Positions 1 to 8,648 are shown, counted from the stretch's first letter. The stretch: 32,982 nt of DNA from Symbiodinium natans (GCA_905221605.1 CAJNDS010002582.1:320001-352982); one strand, 5' to 3'. Program-made: numbers and translations. Notes: generated from the letters alone by a model not told the origin.

Positions 1-44
1 AAGCCCTCCTATTCCCCAGAGAACCTGTTCTGTTGCATTGCTAT

Positions 45-868
45 GTGAGCTTTTGGCTCCACCCCCCCAAATGAATCTGGGTCACACGGGCGGACGCACC
101 TGGCAATGTTTGCCGTTTACTGGCCGCAGGTACGGAGAGCTTACCCGATTGGTACATTTCCCCGCAAAAGGTACCACACATGCACGGAACTTGTCCTGAT
201 GAACCGCAAATGACATACTTTGCTTTCGGAGGTTGCTCAAATCAGGGGTTTGAGTTCACAGGATTTGGCTTCCATGAGACTTGTCCCCAACTTCTAGGAT
301 GCCCAGTAGTGCCCTTATTCCCTTTTTGTTGGGGGAGTTAGGTTCCCTTACAAACCCCTTTAAGCAAAAAAGGGTACCCTTTTTAACCCTGGGTTGCTGA
401 GCATCCTAGACTTAGGAGTCCAAGCCGCACTTGGAGAGTTGCCTTTGGGGTAGCGACTTCTCTTTCTCTCTGATGCTGGGGGAAGTGCCGTCAGTGCATT
501 ATCTTGCCGTCGGAACCGGCTCCCTGCCTGCTTTGGCCTTATAAGTCTTCTCCTGCATGTGGCCTTTCATGGTTCGCAGCAATTGGCAGCTGTAAGGTTC
601 GGGGTGCAGGGTCTACTCTAAACCCTAAAACCTCAACCCTAAACCCTTGTGAAAACCCTAAGCCCTAAACCCTAGCCCGAAAAGCCGCTGGGAACCATGG
701 ATCTAGGACAGCCACTGTTTTCCAATCTCCAGGCCCTACTCGAGTAGCTCCTGGAGCGAAAGTTCCCCCACAAGGTAGCCCCCGAATGTACGTTTAACTA
801 TGCCCACGAGGCCGCTGTGATTTTGTTGTTGTTTTGTTTTTGTTGATTGCTTCTTTTTGTGGGTCTAG
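45..868. other. Left-edge non-coding stretch
   Basis: Contains one palindromic element (293-410), a degenerate CCCTAAA run (about 615-676) and scattered possible splice sites, such as a donor-like GTGAGC at 45 and GTAAGG at 591. Short open frames exist, but none is convincing enough to call. Confidence 0.4.
293..410. mobile_element. MITE-like palindromic element, family A, diverged copy
   Basis: Perfect 10-bp terminal inverted repeats TCTAGGATGC / GCATCCTAGA enclose a core with the internal palindrome AAAAAGGGTACCCTTTTT. The core (TTCCCTTA...CCCCTT...AAAAAGGG) matches family A copies at 16994, 20286 and 24529. It has no coding capacity, as expected for a non-autonomous element. Confidence 0.6.
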
Positions 869-1179
869 TATTGAAGGGAGGGGACATGCGCAATTCATCG
901 CAGCTCATCATAGGCGTGCACACGCGTGCCTTGCCAGGACTTCTTGGCAGGGCGGGCTCTCTGTCCCCGGGGCGCCGAAGAGCGCGACCCGAATGGGCCC
1001 GAATGGCCCACAGACCCCCTGTTGTGTGTTCGGCATCAAAGTGTAGGCCGAGGGCTAAAGCTTTCCCGAAAAGCCCCAAAAAAACGCCAACCCCTAAACC
1101 GTCGGAAATGCATAGGCGAGCTAGTGACGACCTGTTGTTGGTCGCTGGGAAGATGGAGCGCCTCGAAGGAGCCGAAGAG
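869..1179 (+). CDS. Candidate exon block, frame ambiguous
   Basis: Acceptor TCTAG follows a T-rich tract at 840-866. One frame runs LKGGDMRNSSQLIIGVHTRA and later DDLLLVAGKMERLEGAEE up to a possible donor GAG|GTTCAG. An ATG lies at 886. A second frame (IEGRGHAQFIAAHHRRAHAC...) is open to a GTGTAG donor near 1044, and for part of the block all three forward frames are open. GC-rich DNA gives long chance frames, so the choice is unsure. Confidence 0.35.
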
Positions 1180-1554
1180 GTTCAGCCCCCCACTCAAACA
1201 CCTATAGCTTTATGGACTCTAAACCCGCAAGAGCAAAATTCTACGAAACCCTCAACACTATCCCTGACCCGCAAACCCTGAACCCAAAACCCCTAAGCCC
1301 TACAGCTCGTTTTGTGCGGAGGTCTTGGAGCAAGGCATAGCAGGACGTTTAGCCGACTGCTCTGGCCTTCTGACTGCTGGAGCCTTGGGCTTTGAAACCC
1401 CTAAACCTAAACCCCAAACCCTAAACCCTCAACCCTATGTTACAGCATGTCCCAGTTGAATATGCACTTATACTTGTATATTGCAGTACGCATGGTATCT
1501 TTGCACCTCTCAGTACCTCGCAGAATCTTATAATCTTAGTTGCAGAGTGAGTAC

Positions 1555-1618
1555 GCTTGACACTTTTTGGGCTACTATAATCCCCTATAGAACTGAAAGT
1601 GTACACTTTTTGGGGGGG
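1555..1618. mobile_element. Palindromic element fragment, family E-related
   Basis: GACACTTTTTGGGCTACTA and GTGTACACTTTTTGGGGG flank the core ATAATCCCCTATAGAA. The same core and flank recur at 6836-6890, and the core is shared with the fuller element at 11795-11878. Confidence 0.45.
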
Positions 1619-1662
1619 CTTATGAACTCAGCATCTTATGATAACTACTATTTGCTTGATAG

Positions 1663-1729
1663 GCTAGTGCTCCGCCCAGAGAATGAAATTCCACATCCTC
1701 AAGATCCAGAACACCTGAAATCCTTGAGG
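1663..1729 (+). CDS. Predicted exon with GA donor or terminal stop
   Basis: Acceptor GATAG after an AT-rich tract with a CTAC branch-like site. Only one forward frame is open: LVLRPENEIPHPQDPEHLKS, then LR. No GT follows. Either the donor is GATTAGGG (a GA version of the usual GTTTAGGG) or translation ends at the TAG inside it. With the GA donor the exon joins in phase to 1887-1928. Confidence 0.5.
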
Positions 1730-1731
1730 GA

Positions 1732-1854
1732 TTAGGGTTTAGGGTCCCGAATCGCTTTTGGGCCTTGGTTTCGGGGGGGTTTAGGGTTTAGGGTAAACCC
1801 TAAACCCTAAACCCTAAACCCTAAACCCTAAACCCTAAACCCTAAACCCTAAAC
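1732..1854. repeat. Head-to-head telomere-like arrays
   Basis: TTTAGGG repeats, interrupted by about 35 bp, meet eight CCCTAAA repeats directly at about 1795, making an inverted repeat with almost no loop. In the exon model this is one 157-bp intron (1730-1886). Confidence 0.8.
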
Positions 1855-1886
1855 CTGTTGAGGGTTTTTTTGGTCGTTTTTTTGAG

Positions 1887-1928
1887 AGCCGGGACATGCT
1901 GCAAGGAGGCGGAATCCTCAGGATTCGC
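1887..1928 (+). CDS. Predicted exon, 14 codons
   Basis: Acceptor GAG after a run of T's (TTTTTTTGAG) and donor GC|GTTTTTAGGG. Phase 0 to 0 gives SRDMLQGGGILRIR, in phase with both neighbours. Other frames are also open over this short length. Confidence 0.42.
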
Positions 1929-2105
1929 GTTTTTAGGGTCCCGAAACCCTAATCGGCCTGAGGTTGTGTGCCGAAAAGGTTCCCTCCTTAGGTCATCCCA
2001 AGTATGTCCCCTATATTGCTCTTGTTTTTTGATCTCCTCCTCGCTTTCTTTTGGGGTCCTCTGGCTCCCCAAATCCACACACCCAAGAAGCACGCTTATA
2101 GGTTA

Positions 2106-2204
2106 GGATGTTCCCCTTCTACTAACAGTCCTTCATAGGGATTATCGTACTTACCCCCGATTATACTCCCCATTAAGGACTGTTCGTATTAGGGGGGGAC
2201 ATCC
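2106..2204. mobile_element. MITE-like element, family B, complete copy
   Basis: Terminal inverted repeats of about 28 bp: left GGATGTTCCCC...ACTAACAGTCCTT, right AAGGACTGTTCGTATTAGGG...ACATCC. The 99-bp body is non-coding. A CCCTAAA array starts exactly at the right end, as it does at the partial copies ending at 2300 and 19620. Confidence 0.6.
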
Positions 2205-2302
2205 CTAAACCCTGACCCCCAAGCCCCAAACTCTAAACCCTAAGCCCCAAACCCTAAACCCTAAACCCTAAGCCCTGTTCGTATAAGGCGGGAACATCCC
2301 AG

Positions 2303-2401
2303 CTGCTAGGAGACGTCGCCCGGATCGGTGCCGCTCTGGCCGCGCGCCCTCAGCACGCCGCCTTCGGCAGCCCTGAGGCGGAGAGGCGACCGAACTTTAG
2401 G
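2303..2401 (+). CDS. Predicted ankyrin-like exon, 33 codons
   Basis: Acceptor CATCCCAG abuts the end of a family B fragment; donor AGG|GTTTAGGG is made by the following array. Phase 0 to 0 reads LLGDVARIGAALAARPQHAA then FGSPEAERRPNFR, an alanine- and leucine-rich amphipathic helix like the second helix of an ankyrin repeat. The first in-frame stop after it is in the array. Confidence 0.6.
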
Positions 2402-2528
2402 GTTTAGGGTTTAGGGTTTAGGGCTTGGGTTTAGGGTTTAGGGTTTAGGGTTTAGGGTTTAGGGTTTAGGGTTTAGGGCTTGGGTTTAGGGTTTAGGGTT
2501 TGGGGTTTAGGGTTTAGGGTTTAGGGTT
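2396..2528 (+). repeat. TTTAGGG array, about 18 copies
   Basis: Nearly pure TTTAGGG with a few TTGGGTT variants, directly after the exon ending at 2401. It supplies the presumed GT donor. Confidence 0.95.
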
Positions 2529-2785
2529 GTGTCCAAAGACTCTATGAATTCCGAGTGAGCAGAGGCGCTTCAAAACCCTTCACGGAATACATCCTAAGTA
2601 TGAACCCTAAACGCCAAACTCCCTAAACCCAAAACGGGGTTCTTCAACACCCTTAGACGCGATACATCCTAATTATGATGGTGGGGTTGGGAGTCTTTTG
2701 GCCTTGGGGGTGGAAGCTGTTGTTTTCGGGCTTCCTTTCGGAAACGCTGCGAGATGTTTGACACATGCTGTCGCGCCGCCCTCAG

Positions 2786-2851
2786 TCCATGCATCAAGGA
2801 AACATGCTTGCTGCACTGCAGCCACTCCTTCAACAAGAAACGGGCTTTTGG
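2786..2851 (+). CDS. Predicted exon ending at a poly-G tract
   Basis: Acceptor CGCCGCCCTCAG; the phase 0 frame reads SMHQGNMLAALQPLLQQETG then FW. It runs into 21 G's (2850-2870) followed by TT, so a GT exists only at 2870-2871. The exact donor is unresolved. A helix-like leucine and glutamine pattern supports coding. Confidence 0.45.
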
Positions 2852-3039
2852 GGGGGGGGGGGGGGGGGGGTTGGGAAATTTTGCGGTGGAGGGTCAAGGG
2901 ACTCATAAGAGATTCCCTTAAAATACTCCGGCCTTTACATGCCCTTAGAGGATATATAAACCCAAAACCCTAAACCTCAAAACCCTAAACCCCAAAACCC
3001 TAAAACCCTAAACCCAAAAAACTAAAGATCTTTCACAAG

Positions 3040-3106
3040 GGCCCAAGGTAGAGTCCCGTGAGCGGGAAGAGGGTTGCGGGGCGTCGGTGGGGGGCCGAGG
3101 CTCAGG
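3040..3106 (+). CDS. Predicted exon, 21 codons
   Basis: ACTAAAGATCTTTCACAAG gives a branch site and acceptor; donor GG|GTGATTTAGGG. Only the frame PKVESREREEGCGASVGGRG stays open. It enters in phase 1 and leaves in phase 2, matching the next exon. An earlier GTAGAG inside it could be an alternative donor. Confidence 0.38.
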
Positions 3107-3207
3107 GTGATTTAGGGTTTCCGTGAACTTGTGGGGTTGAAGGTTGAAGCTTAGGGTTTAGGGTTTAGGGTTTAGGGTTCAAAAATGGTTGTACTGCCCT
3201 AAACCAG

Positions 3208-3292
3208 GACCCTGGCGGAGGCGACTGTGCCGGCCCTGGGACGGCAACTTGGTGTGCAAGTCAAGAGGGACGAAGTCCGGCAAGCGGCGATA
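3208..3292 (+). CDS. Predicted exon, 28 codons
   Basis: Acceptor is the array-like CCCTAAACCAG. The frame TLAEATVPALGRQLGVQVKR then DEVRQAAI is strongly protein-like. Donor GTTCTC at 3293 is weak and the frame stays open to about 3336, so the right edge is uncertain. The preceding intron is only about 100 bp and carries TTTAGGG repeats. Confidence 0.5.
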
Positions 3293-3642
3293 GTTCTCGC
3301 ACTGCGCACATGCCCACACTTCCCCCTCAAACCCTGAAAGGCCCAAAATCTCGAGGCCTTAAACCATGAAAGTCCTATGTAGGATAAGGGGGACCCTTCA
3401 AAGGGAACCCTTCTGAGCCCTCTTCTGGCTCTCTTAAACAGGAACCTTATTCAGAGGGTCTATGTCCCCAAGGTTCCTCCTAATTCCGTCCCCTAGAAAG
3501 AAAAGGCTCACGCACGCCGAAGCCCGTAAGCCACATGCCACCAGCATCCGCAGCTCAAGCCACGACGCCATCAACCTGGACACTCTAAACCCTTGAATCT
3601 TCAAACCCGAGTGCTCCATCAATATTGTTGGGTCTCGAAATC

Positions 3643-3692
3643 CCCTAAACCCTAAACCCTAAACCCTAAACCCTAAACCCTAAACCCTAAAC
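3643..3692 (-). repeat. CCCTAAA array, about 7 copies
   Basis: Pure repeats upstream of the predicted exon at 3741. Confidence 0.9.
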
Positions 3693-3740
3693 CCATGTAT
3701 CATTCTGAACCCTCAACCCCAAACTCTAGAAACCTCCAAG

Positions 3741-3809
3741 CCCTCCTCCCTGCAAGAACTAGAAACCCTAAGCCCTAGATCCTTGGAACCCCTGAAGCCT
3801 CACCCCCAG
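3741..3809 (+). CDS. Predicted exon, 23 codons
   Basis: Acceptor CCTCCAAG; donor CCCCCAG|GTTTAGGG, the cleanest array-made donor in this part. Phase 0 to 0 reads PSSLQELETLSPRSLEPLKP. The DNA is partly CCCTAA-like, so decayed repeat is an alternative. Confidence 0.38.
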
Positions 3810-3846
3810 GTTTAGGGTTTAGGGTTTAGGGTTTAGGGTTTATCCG

Positions 3847-3917
3847 ATAAAATGGGAGAAGGATGCTGTGAAGATTAGCATGGCCTGACAGGCACACATC
3901 GAGAAGTGCACCACAAA
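3847..3917 (+). pseudogene. U6 snRNA-like sequence, 5'-truncated
   Basis: TAAAAT...GAAGATTAGCATGGCC is the conserved centre of U6 spliceosomal RNA, including the AGC catalytic-triad region. After it come degraded versions of the internal stem-loop (CTGACAGGCACACAT) and of the 3' segment (CGAGAAGTGC). The ACAGAGA box is altered (GCTGTGAAGA) and the 5' stem-loop is missing, replaced by a TTTAGGG array. Most likely a U6 pseudogene inside an intron; a divergent functional copy is less likely. Confidence 0.6.
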
Positions 3918-3967
3918 AGTCCCTGAACCCTAGGCGCTCCCCCTCCCCCAAAAAACAAAGTGAGTGT

Positions 3968-4106
3968 ATACATATATATATATATGTATATAATGGTTTA
4001 TGTATACATAAATAGATATAAATATATATATATATACACACACTTGTATATATATATATATGTATTTATTTATGTATTTATTCACATATATATATATATA
4101 CATATA
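3968..4106. repeat. AT-rich TATA/TTTA microsatellite
   Basis: Alternating TA runs with TATTTAT interruptions. Open frames here are low-complexity tyrosine/isoleucine artefacts. Confidence 0.9.
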
Positions 4107-4253
4107 TTTCAGAAATGAGAAAATGTTCATAACAATATACTGAATAAGGACAATTATTTGATATAAAGAATTAAGTCCCTCATCAACCCTTGAGCCCCTG
4201 AGCCCAATTAAGATTTCCGGGGCATGGCTTAAGGACCTAAACGCTAAACCCTA

Positions 4254-4346
4254 CTTGAAGGTCCCTCTTACTAACTGCATGGTTGCGCTTACCATTTTGA
4301 ATTTCTACTACTGTACAGCAACTACAAAGTAACATGAACCTTCAAG
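4254..4346. mobile_element. MITE-like element, family D, short copy
   Basis: Terminal repeats CTTGAAGGTCC / ATGAACCTTCAAG match the ends of the larger family D elements at 22352 and 25661. Confidence 0.45.
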
Positions 4347-4421
4347 CACACCCTCAGGCACGAACCCTGAACCCTCAAAGAGCAGCCCTAAACCCTAAAC
4401 CCTAAACCCTAAACCCCACAG

Positions 4422-4536
4422 TGTGTTTCGAGTGACCTGGGGGCTTCGGTCAGGAGAGCCCCGGAACTTCCGCCCCAGTCGCTGCCTGCAGCCTTGGCGC
4501 TGCTGGGCCGGTGGGCCTCTCAGGGCCAGGCCGGCA
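4422..4536 (+). CDS. Predicted exon, 38 codons
   Basis: Preceded by a CCCTAAA array and acceptor ACCCCACAG; donor GGCA|GTTTAGGG. The frame CVSSDLGASVRRAPELPPQS then LPAALALLGRWASQGQAG fits helical repeat protein. Phase 0 in, phase 1 out. The reverse strand lacks an acceptor at this position. Confidence 0.58.
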
Positions 4537-4611
4537 GTTTAGGGTTTAGGGTTTAGGGTTTAGGGTTTAGGGTTTAGGGTTTAGGGTTTAGGTTTAGGGT
4601 TTAGGGTTTAG
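4537..4611 (+). repeat. TTTAGGG array, about 10 copies
   Basis: Starts exactly at the donor GT of the preceding exon. Confidence 0.95.
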
Positions 4612-4787
4612 GCCAAGGGAGCCGTATAGTGTAGGGGTCGGAATAATTTGTAGTCTTTTTCCCTCTTGTTCCTTTGGAATCATACTATAAGAACCCCCAA
4701 AACCCTATTCCAATTATCAAGGCCCCTATATTAAGCCCCAAAGAGGGTTTAGAGGTTAGGGTTAGTCCCTGAGGGAACTAACCCCAG

Positions 4788-4808
4788 GAGACCTGAAGCA
4801 ACAAAAAG
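4788..4808 (+). CDS. Candidate 21-bp microexon
   Basis: GGAACTAACCCCAG gives a consensus CTAAC branch site and acceptor; donor AAAAAG|GTTTTAGGG. It encodes DLKQQK in phase 1 to 1, consistent with the previous exon. The short length makes it tentative. Confidence 0.35.
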
Positions 4809-4893
4809 GTTTTAGGGTTTAGGGTTGAGGGTTTAGGGTTTAGGATTTAGGGTTTAGGGTTTAGGGTTTAGGGTTTAGGGTTTAGGGTTTAGG
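4809..4893 (+). repeat. TTTAGGG array, about 11 copies with variants
   Basis: Begins GTTTTAGGG at the microexon boundary and contains TTGAGGG and TTTAGGA variants. Confidence 0.9.
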
Positions 4894-5187
4894 TGTACGT
4901 AGCATTTGTCACCCCAAGGCCATCCAGTCACAACTCACGGAGAACCAAACCGGAGCCAGCCCAAGCAAGAACCAGCGAAGCCAAAGAATGATTGGACCAG
5001 ATTCTGCATGGGGACTTGTGGCAGGCTTAAAACACTCGGGACATTGTGGACTCCAGCAACAGGTTGTTGCGTCGGGGTAGTCTAGGCTCCTCATCGAACA
5101 CCTTCAGGCTGTTTCAGGTCCATAGATGGACACGTAAGACGCTCGAAGCAAAGGGGAGCATGCCGAAGGCAAGCGTTTCCGACACAG

Positions 5188-5340
5188 GTTTTGCGTTGGG
5201 GGCATTCCAGGCCGAAGGGCTTTCCGCAGCGTAGCTTCAGAACAGAAGATGAGCACGGCTTGGCAGCTCACCAACAGACAAAGATTGCAGGGACCCGGTT
5301 TTGCGTTGGGGAATTCTAGGCGGAAGGGCATTCCTCATCA
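5188..5340. repeat. Direct repeat pair within intron
   Basis: GGTTTTGCGTTGGGG followed by ATTC(C/T)AGGC(C/G)GAAGGGC occurs at 5188 and again at 5297, about 45 bp each. Confidence 0.6.
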
Positions 5341-5449
5341 AATATCTTCAGTCCAGAAACATTTTGGCAGCCCCTTCTTCGGGTTTTTGTAGGGCTTTGC
5401 AGGGGCTTCCGGCTTTGGGAGTTGCCCTAGTCTCACTGAGCGGCGACAG

Positions 5450-5469
5450 GGGTCGAGGGCGGGCTGAGG
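5450..5469 (+). CDS. Candidate 20-bp microexon
   Basis: CTCACTGAGCGGCGACAG looks like a branch site plus acceptor; donor AGG|GTTTGGGG. It encodes VEGGLR, phase 1 to 0, matching the next exon. Weak because of its size. Confidence 0.3.
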
Positions 5470-5489
5470 GTTTGGGGCTTAGGGTTTAG

Positions 5490-6015
5490 CATTAATTTGG
5501 GAGTGGGGAGGCGCCTCTCAGCCCTACACCTCCTACAGGCCACTCAGCCCCAAACCCCCCCCTCCAGACGCCCCATCGCTCACCCGCGACACATCCCGTT
5601 CCCCCCTTAAGCCTATTCAACAAGAAGCAACATACTCAATACAGCTGTCGTCATTTCCCTTCTGAAGATGATTCTTCTTCTATGCTTACTGGTAATACTA
5701 GGATGTTTTTTTTGTCTTCTTGTTGCTATGACAAGACTTTAGTAGTTGCTTTTCAGAGTCACGCTCTTGTTTTGAGGCTTCCTTCAGCAGATTCGCGGAG
5801 CCACCCCTACACCTGGCCCCCAGAACTTCCGATGCGCATGTCGTCGCTCTCCCTTCTGGGAAGTTCTGGGTGCCAGTCAGCCGTCAGTCCTCAAACCCAA
5901 AACGGCCCTAAGCCCCTAACCCCGCAGCCCTAAACCCTAAACCCTATAAACCCTAAACTCTAAACCCTATAAACCCTAAACCCTAAACCCTCACTCCCTG
6001 CTCACTCCATGGAAG
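5490..6015. other. Intronic stretch without a supported exon
   Basis: Mixed sequence with C-rich runs, then CCCTATAAA/CCCTAAA repeats at about 5929-5990. A forward open frame at 5682-5933 has no good splice borders. Confidence 0.4.
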
Positions 6016-6104
6016 GTCTCGGCCACCGAGCTCCAGACAGCGGTGCAGCCGATTCTCTCCTCCTTGGCGTCCCCTGGCATTGCATACTGCGGCGGAGGGC
6101 GGCT
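6016..6104 (+). CDS. Predicted exon, 29 codons
   Basis: Acceptor CCATGGAAG after a CCCTAAA array; donor is the perfect consensus GTAAGT. The frame VSATELQTAVQPILSSLASP then GIAYCGGGR leaves in phase 2 and joins the next exon in frame. Confidence 0.62.
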
Positions 6105-6683
6105 GTAAGTTTACTCAAGTTTACTCTTCTACTGTCTTCAGCAGTTTCTGTGCATTTTTGTTGTATATATATATATATATATTCATATATACATAGATAT
6201 TTTTAGATGTATAGTGCAAGGTGTCAGCTTTGGTGGTTCGGGGTTTGTTTGTGTTGCTTTTGGGGCGCTGACTGATTTAGGGCTGCTTGAGCAAGAGTCT
6301 TCAGGGTGTTGTGTCTTGTTAGCCAGGGTCCTTCCGCCAGGCCCGACACATATGGTCACTTCTGGATAATATGGCGGGCCCGATTATTTAGGGTGCCCAA
6401 AAAGAGACCATGATGTTGAGAACTGACCATATGCATGTCGGAGCGCAGCAACAAAAGAGCCGTGAGTTTTGGTGTATCGAGGTCGTTTGTGTGCAGGATG
6501 CAGGTGACTAGAAGACTGTCATTGAGCCTACAAGGCTTACGTGGCTTAGGGGGGGCGACTGGGGCCTTGTAAGGCCTACTGACTCCCGTGATGCATGAGG
6601 GCTTCAAGGAGTCTGGTGCTTGAAAGTTTTGCCTAAACCCTAAACCCTAAACCCTAAACCCTAAACCCTAAACCCTAAACCAG

Positions 6684-6772
6684 GCCGCGCCTCTGCGCCG
6701 AGTCCGGGGCCGCAGCCGCGGCCGTGCGGGCGCTGCGCCAGGCGCTGGGTGCCCAGGCTCCTTTTCTAGGAA
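6684..6772 (+). CDS. Predicted ankyrin-like exon, 29 codons
   Basis: The acceptor is the array itself (CCCTAAACCAG) and donor GGAA|GTTTAGGG is the next array. The frame PRLCAESGAAAAAVRALRQA then LGAQAPFLG resembles the helix pair of an ankyrin repeat (LCAESG...VRALRQALG). Phase 2 in, phase 1 out. Confidence 0.62.
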
Positions 6773-6919
6773 GTTTAGGGTTTAGGGTTTAGGGTTTAGG
6801 GTTTAGGGGGAGACTTAGTAGCTGAAAGAGTACTCTTTACACTTTTTGGGATACTATAATCCCCTATAGAATTTTTTTGGGGACCCACGAACTCAGCAAC
6901 TAGGAAGAGGATGTTACAG

Positions 6920-6957
6920 GCTATCTTGAGGATTCTTGGCCGGCCCCCTCGACAGGG
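6920..6957 (+). CDS. Predicted exon
   Basis: GCAACTAG...GTTACAG branch and acceptor. The frame YLEDSWPAPSTG enters in phase 1. Donors at 6958 (GTCTCT) or 6967 (GTATCC) both give phase 0, so the right edge may be 6966. Confidence 0.4.
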
Positions 6958-7244
6958 GTCTCTACTGTATCCCTATACGATTACTACCACAGCTATGTAC
7001 TGATATGCCCTAGATGTTGAATACGTCCGCAACACCCGGAGGGAAGGGCGCCGCCTGACTCCTAAGCCTTACGTCAAGGAATGTACTGCTTTCCCGGTCA
7101 CAGCACCCCCCCCCCCCCCCCAACCCCAAGCTTATATACCCTAAGTCCTCAACCCTAAACCCTAAACCCTAAACCCCAAACCCCAAACCCTAAACCCTAA
7201 ACCCTAAACCCTGAGTCTGGTCGAGACTATAGTGGTAGCCTCAG

Positions 7245-7284
7245 AACAGAAAAGAGCGTCTTCCATTCGATGATCTGAGGTCCG
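7245..7284 (+). CDS. Predicted exon, 13 codons
   Basis: Acceptor GCCTCAG; donor TCCG|GTAAGA near consensus. The frame NRKERLPFDDLRS leaves in phase 1. If the donor is missed, the frame stays open to the GTTTAGGG at about 7321. Confidence 0.4.
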
Positions 7285-7372
7285 GTAAGACAAAAAGCGA
7301 GGAGCAACCTAGAAGCATCGGGTTTAGGGTTTAGGATTTAGGGTCAAAGGGGTTTAGGGTTTGTCATCGCAG

Positions 7373-7466
7373 GCCCTCGCCGCCTCGCCAGTTCTACTGC
7401 GCACCATTGCCGCCTGCTGCCGGGAGCACTCTTGCTGAGCTTCCGACGAAGCAGCTCCAATATCCT
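7373..7466 (+). CDS. Predicted exon, 30 codons
   Basis: Acceptor GTCATCGCAG; donor CCT|GTAGCTTAGGG. The phase-consistent frame reads PRRLASSTAHHCRLLPGALL then LSFRRSSSNI. Another frame (PSPPRQFYCAPLPPAAGS) is also open. A 6-bp microexon GGACAT at 7528-7533, between CTTTTCAG and GTTTAGGG, could follow. Confidence 0.45.
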
Positions 7467-7677
7467 GTAGCTTAGGGCCCCTAATTTCTATATTTTGGCG
7501 AAATTTTAGCCCCCTACTGCTTTTCAGGGACATGTTTAGGGTCTTCCTTAGTTAACGGGTGTTGGAGTCTTTGTCTTCGGGGGGGCAAGAAAGCAAAATA
7601 CCCACAGCTCCTCGACCTCCCTCAGATGCAGCAGAAGCCCGGGACAACCGTCGTTTGTGCCAACACACGTCACATTT

Positions 7678-7768
7678 TATACTCCCTTCCCCCTAAAATA
7701 TAACCCCTCCATATGCTACAATGTAACTCTGCTGGGGGAGGTATCGAATATTAGGGGAAGGGGGTATA
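7678..7768. mobile_element. MITE-like palindromic element, family F
   Basis: Inverted ends TATACTCCCTTCCCCCTAA and TTAGGGGAAGGGGGTATA surround a roughly 90-bp body. It can fold into a long hairpin; no second copy was seen in the window. Confidence 0.55.
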
Positions 7769-8154
7769 CGCTTGCAATCATACGCGAAGACGTAGATATT
7801 CCTATATCCTGCTTGGGAATGATTATTCGTTTTTGTTTATATAAAACCCAAGAGGATACTAAGCATATCATTTTTATTGAGATTTTCAGGGGAGTATAGA
7901 TTCTTCTGTGTTGCGCCATTTCTCATCTCTGGTTGTCCAGACGAGATGCACTGGTGAAGTCGCTCAGAACACTTCAACCCGAAGCCCGAAGCCCCCATAA
8001 AACGAGAAGGGTTTAGGGTTCTTGAGAAAGCCCCTAAATCCTAAACCCTAAACCCTGGCGCAAAAAGGGTTTGGGGTTTAGGGTGAGAGTTTGGACCGCT
8101 GCAAGCAAGCCTGGCAGAAGGGTTTAGGAATTATTCCGAGAGTGACTTACGCAG

Positions 8155-8268
8155 AAAAAATCAGCCGAAGGAGCAGCTCCTGAGCGACGCGTCAGCGATG
8201 GAAGTGGGTGCGGCGGTGGCAGTCGCCCAGCAGCTGATGATGAGCCAAGCGATCCTAATGTCCCTGAA
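8155..8268 (+). CDS. Predicted exon, 37 codons
   Basis: GTGACTTACGCAG branch and acceptor; donor CTGAA|GTAGGG. The frame KNQPKEQLLSDASAMEVGAA then VAVAQQLMMSQAILMSL is clearly helix-forming. Phase 2 in and out. The antisense open frame over this region is a shadow. Confidence 0.62.
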
Positions 8269-8323
8269 GTAGGGAGACTATACCCTAACAGCACCTCGCT
8301 AGGATCCATTGTGTATTTCACAG

Positions 8324-8398
8324 GGCATTCCCCAAGACACCGAAAGTGTACCCGAAATACACGCAAAAGCTGCACAAGGATCTGTTTCAGCTCAATCA
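8324..8398 (+). CDS. Predicted exon, 24 codons
   Basis: Acceptor GTATTTCACAG after a 55-bp intron; donor AATCA|GTAGTAG. The frame AFPKTPKVYPKYTQKLHKDL then FQLN, phase 2 to 2, joins both neighbours in frame. Confidence 0.5.
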
Positions 8399-8589
8399 GT
8401 AGTAGAACACCCATCCGCAGCCTGTTAATTTCGGAAATCTCCCTAGAGGATCCTTCTTGATGCGAGGGGTTCAACGAAGGAACATGCACCAAAAGCAAGG
8501 AAGTCTTTTCCCCAAAAACCCTGCATGGTTCGGGTACTTCGGCTCCCGTCGCATGCTCAGCACGGTTTCAATCAGGGCTCTTAGCAAAG

Positions 8590-8648
8590 CCTCTTGCAAA
8601 AGGCTATGCGCCAAAGCGTGTGTTCGAAGGCGAGCTTCGCCTTCTTGG
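8590..8648 (+). CDS. Predicted exon, 19 codons
   Basis: Acceptor TTAGCAAAG; donor TTGG|GTTCATGC. The frame LLQKAMRQSVCSKASFAFL, phase 2 to 1. The frame remains open further right, so the donor is uncertain. Confidence 0.4.

Noticed and set aside
3826-4130. Reverse-strand open frames rich in Y and I
   Set aside because: Translation of the TATA/TTTA microsatellite.
8124-8498. Reverse-strand 124-codon open frame
   Set aside because: Antisense to two strong plus-strand exons (8155-8268, 8324-8398); no array-polarity or splice evidence favours the reverse strand.
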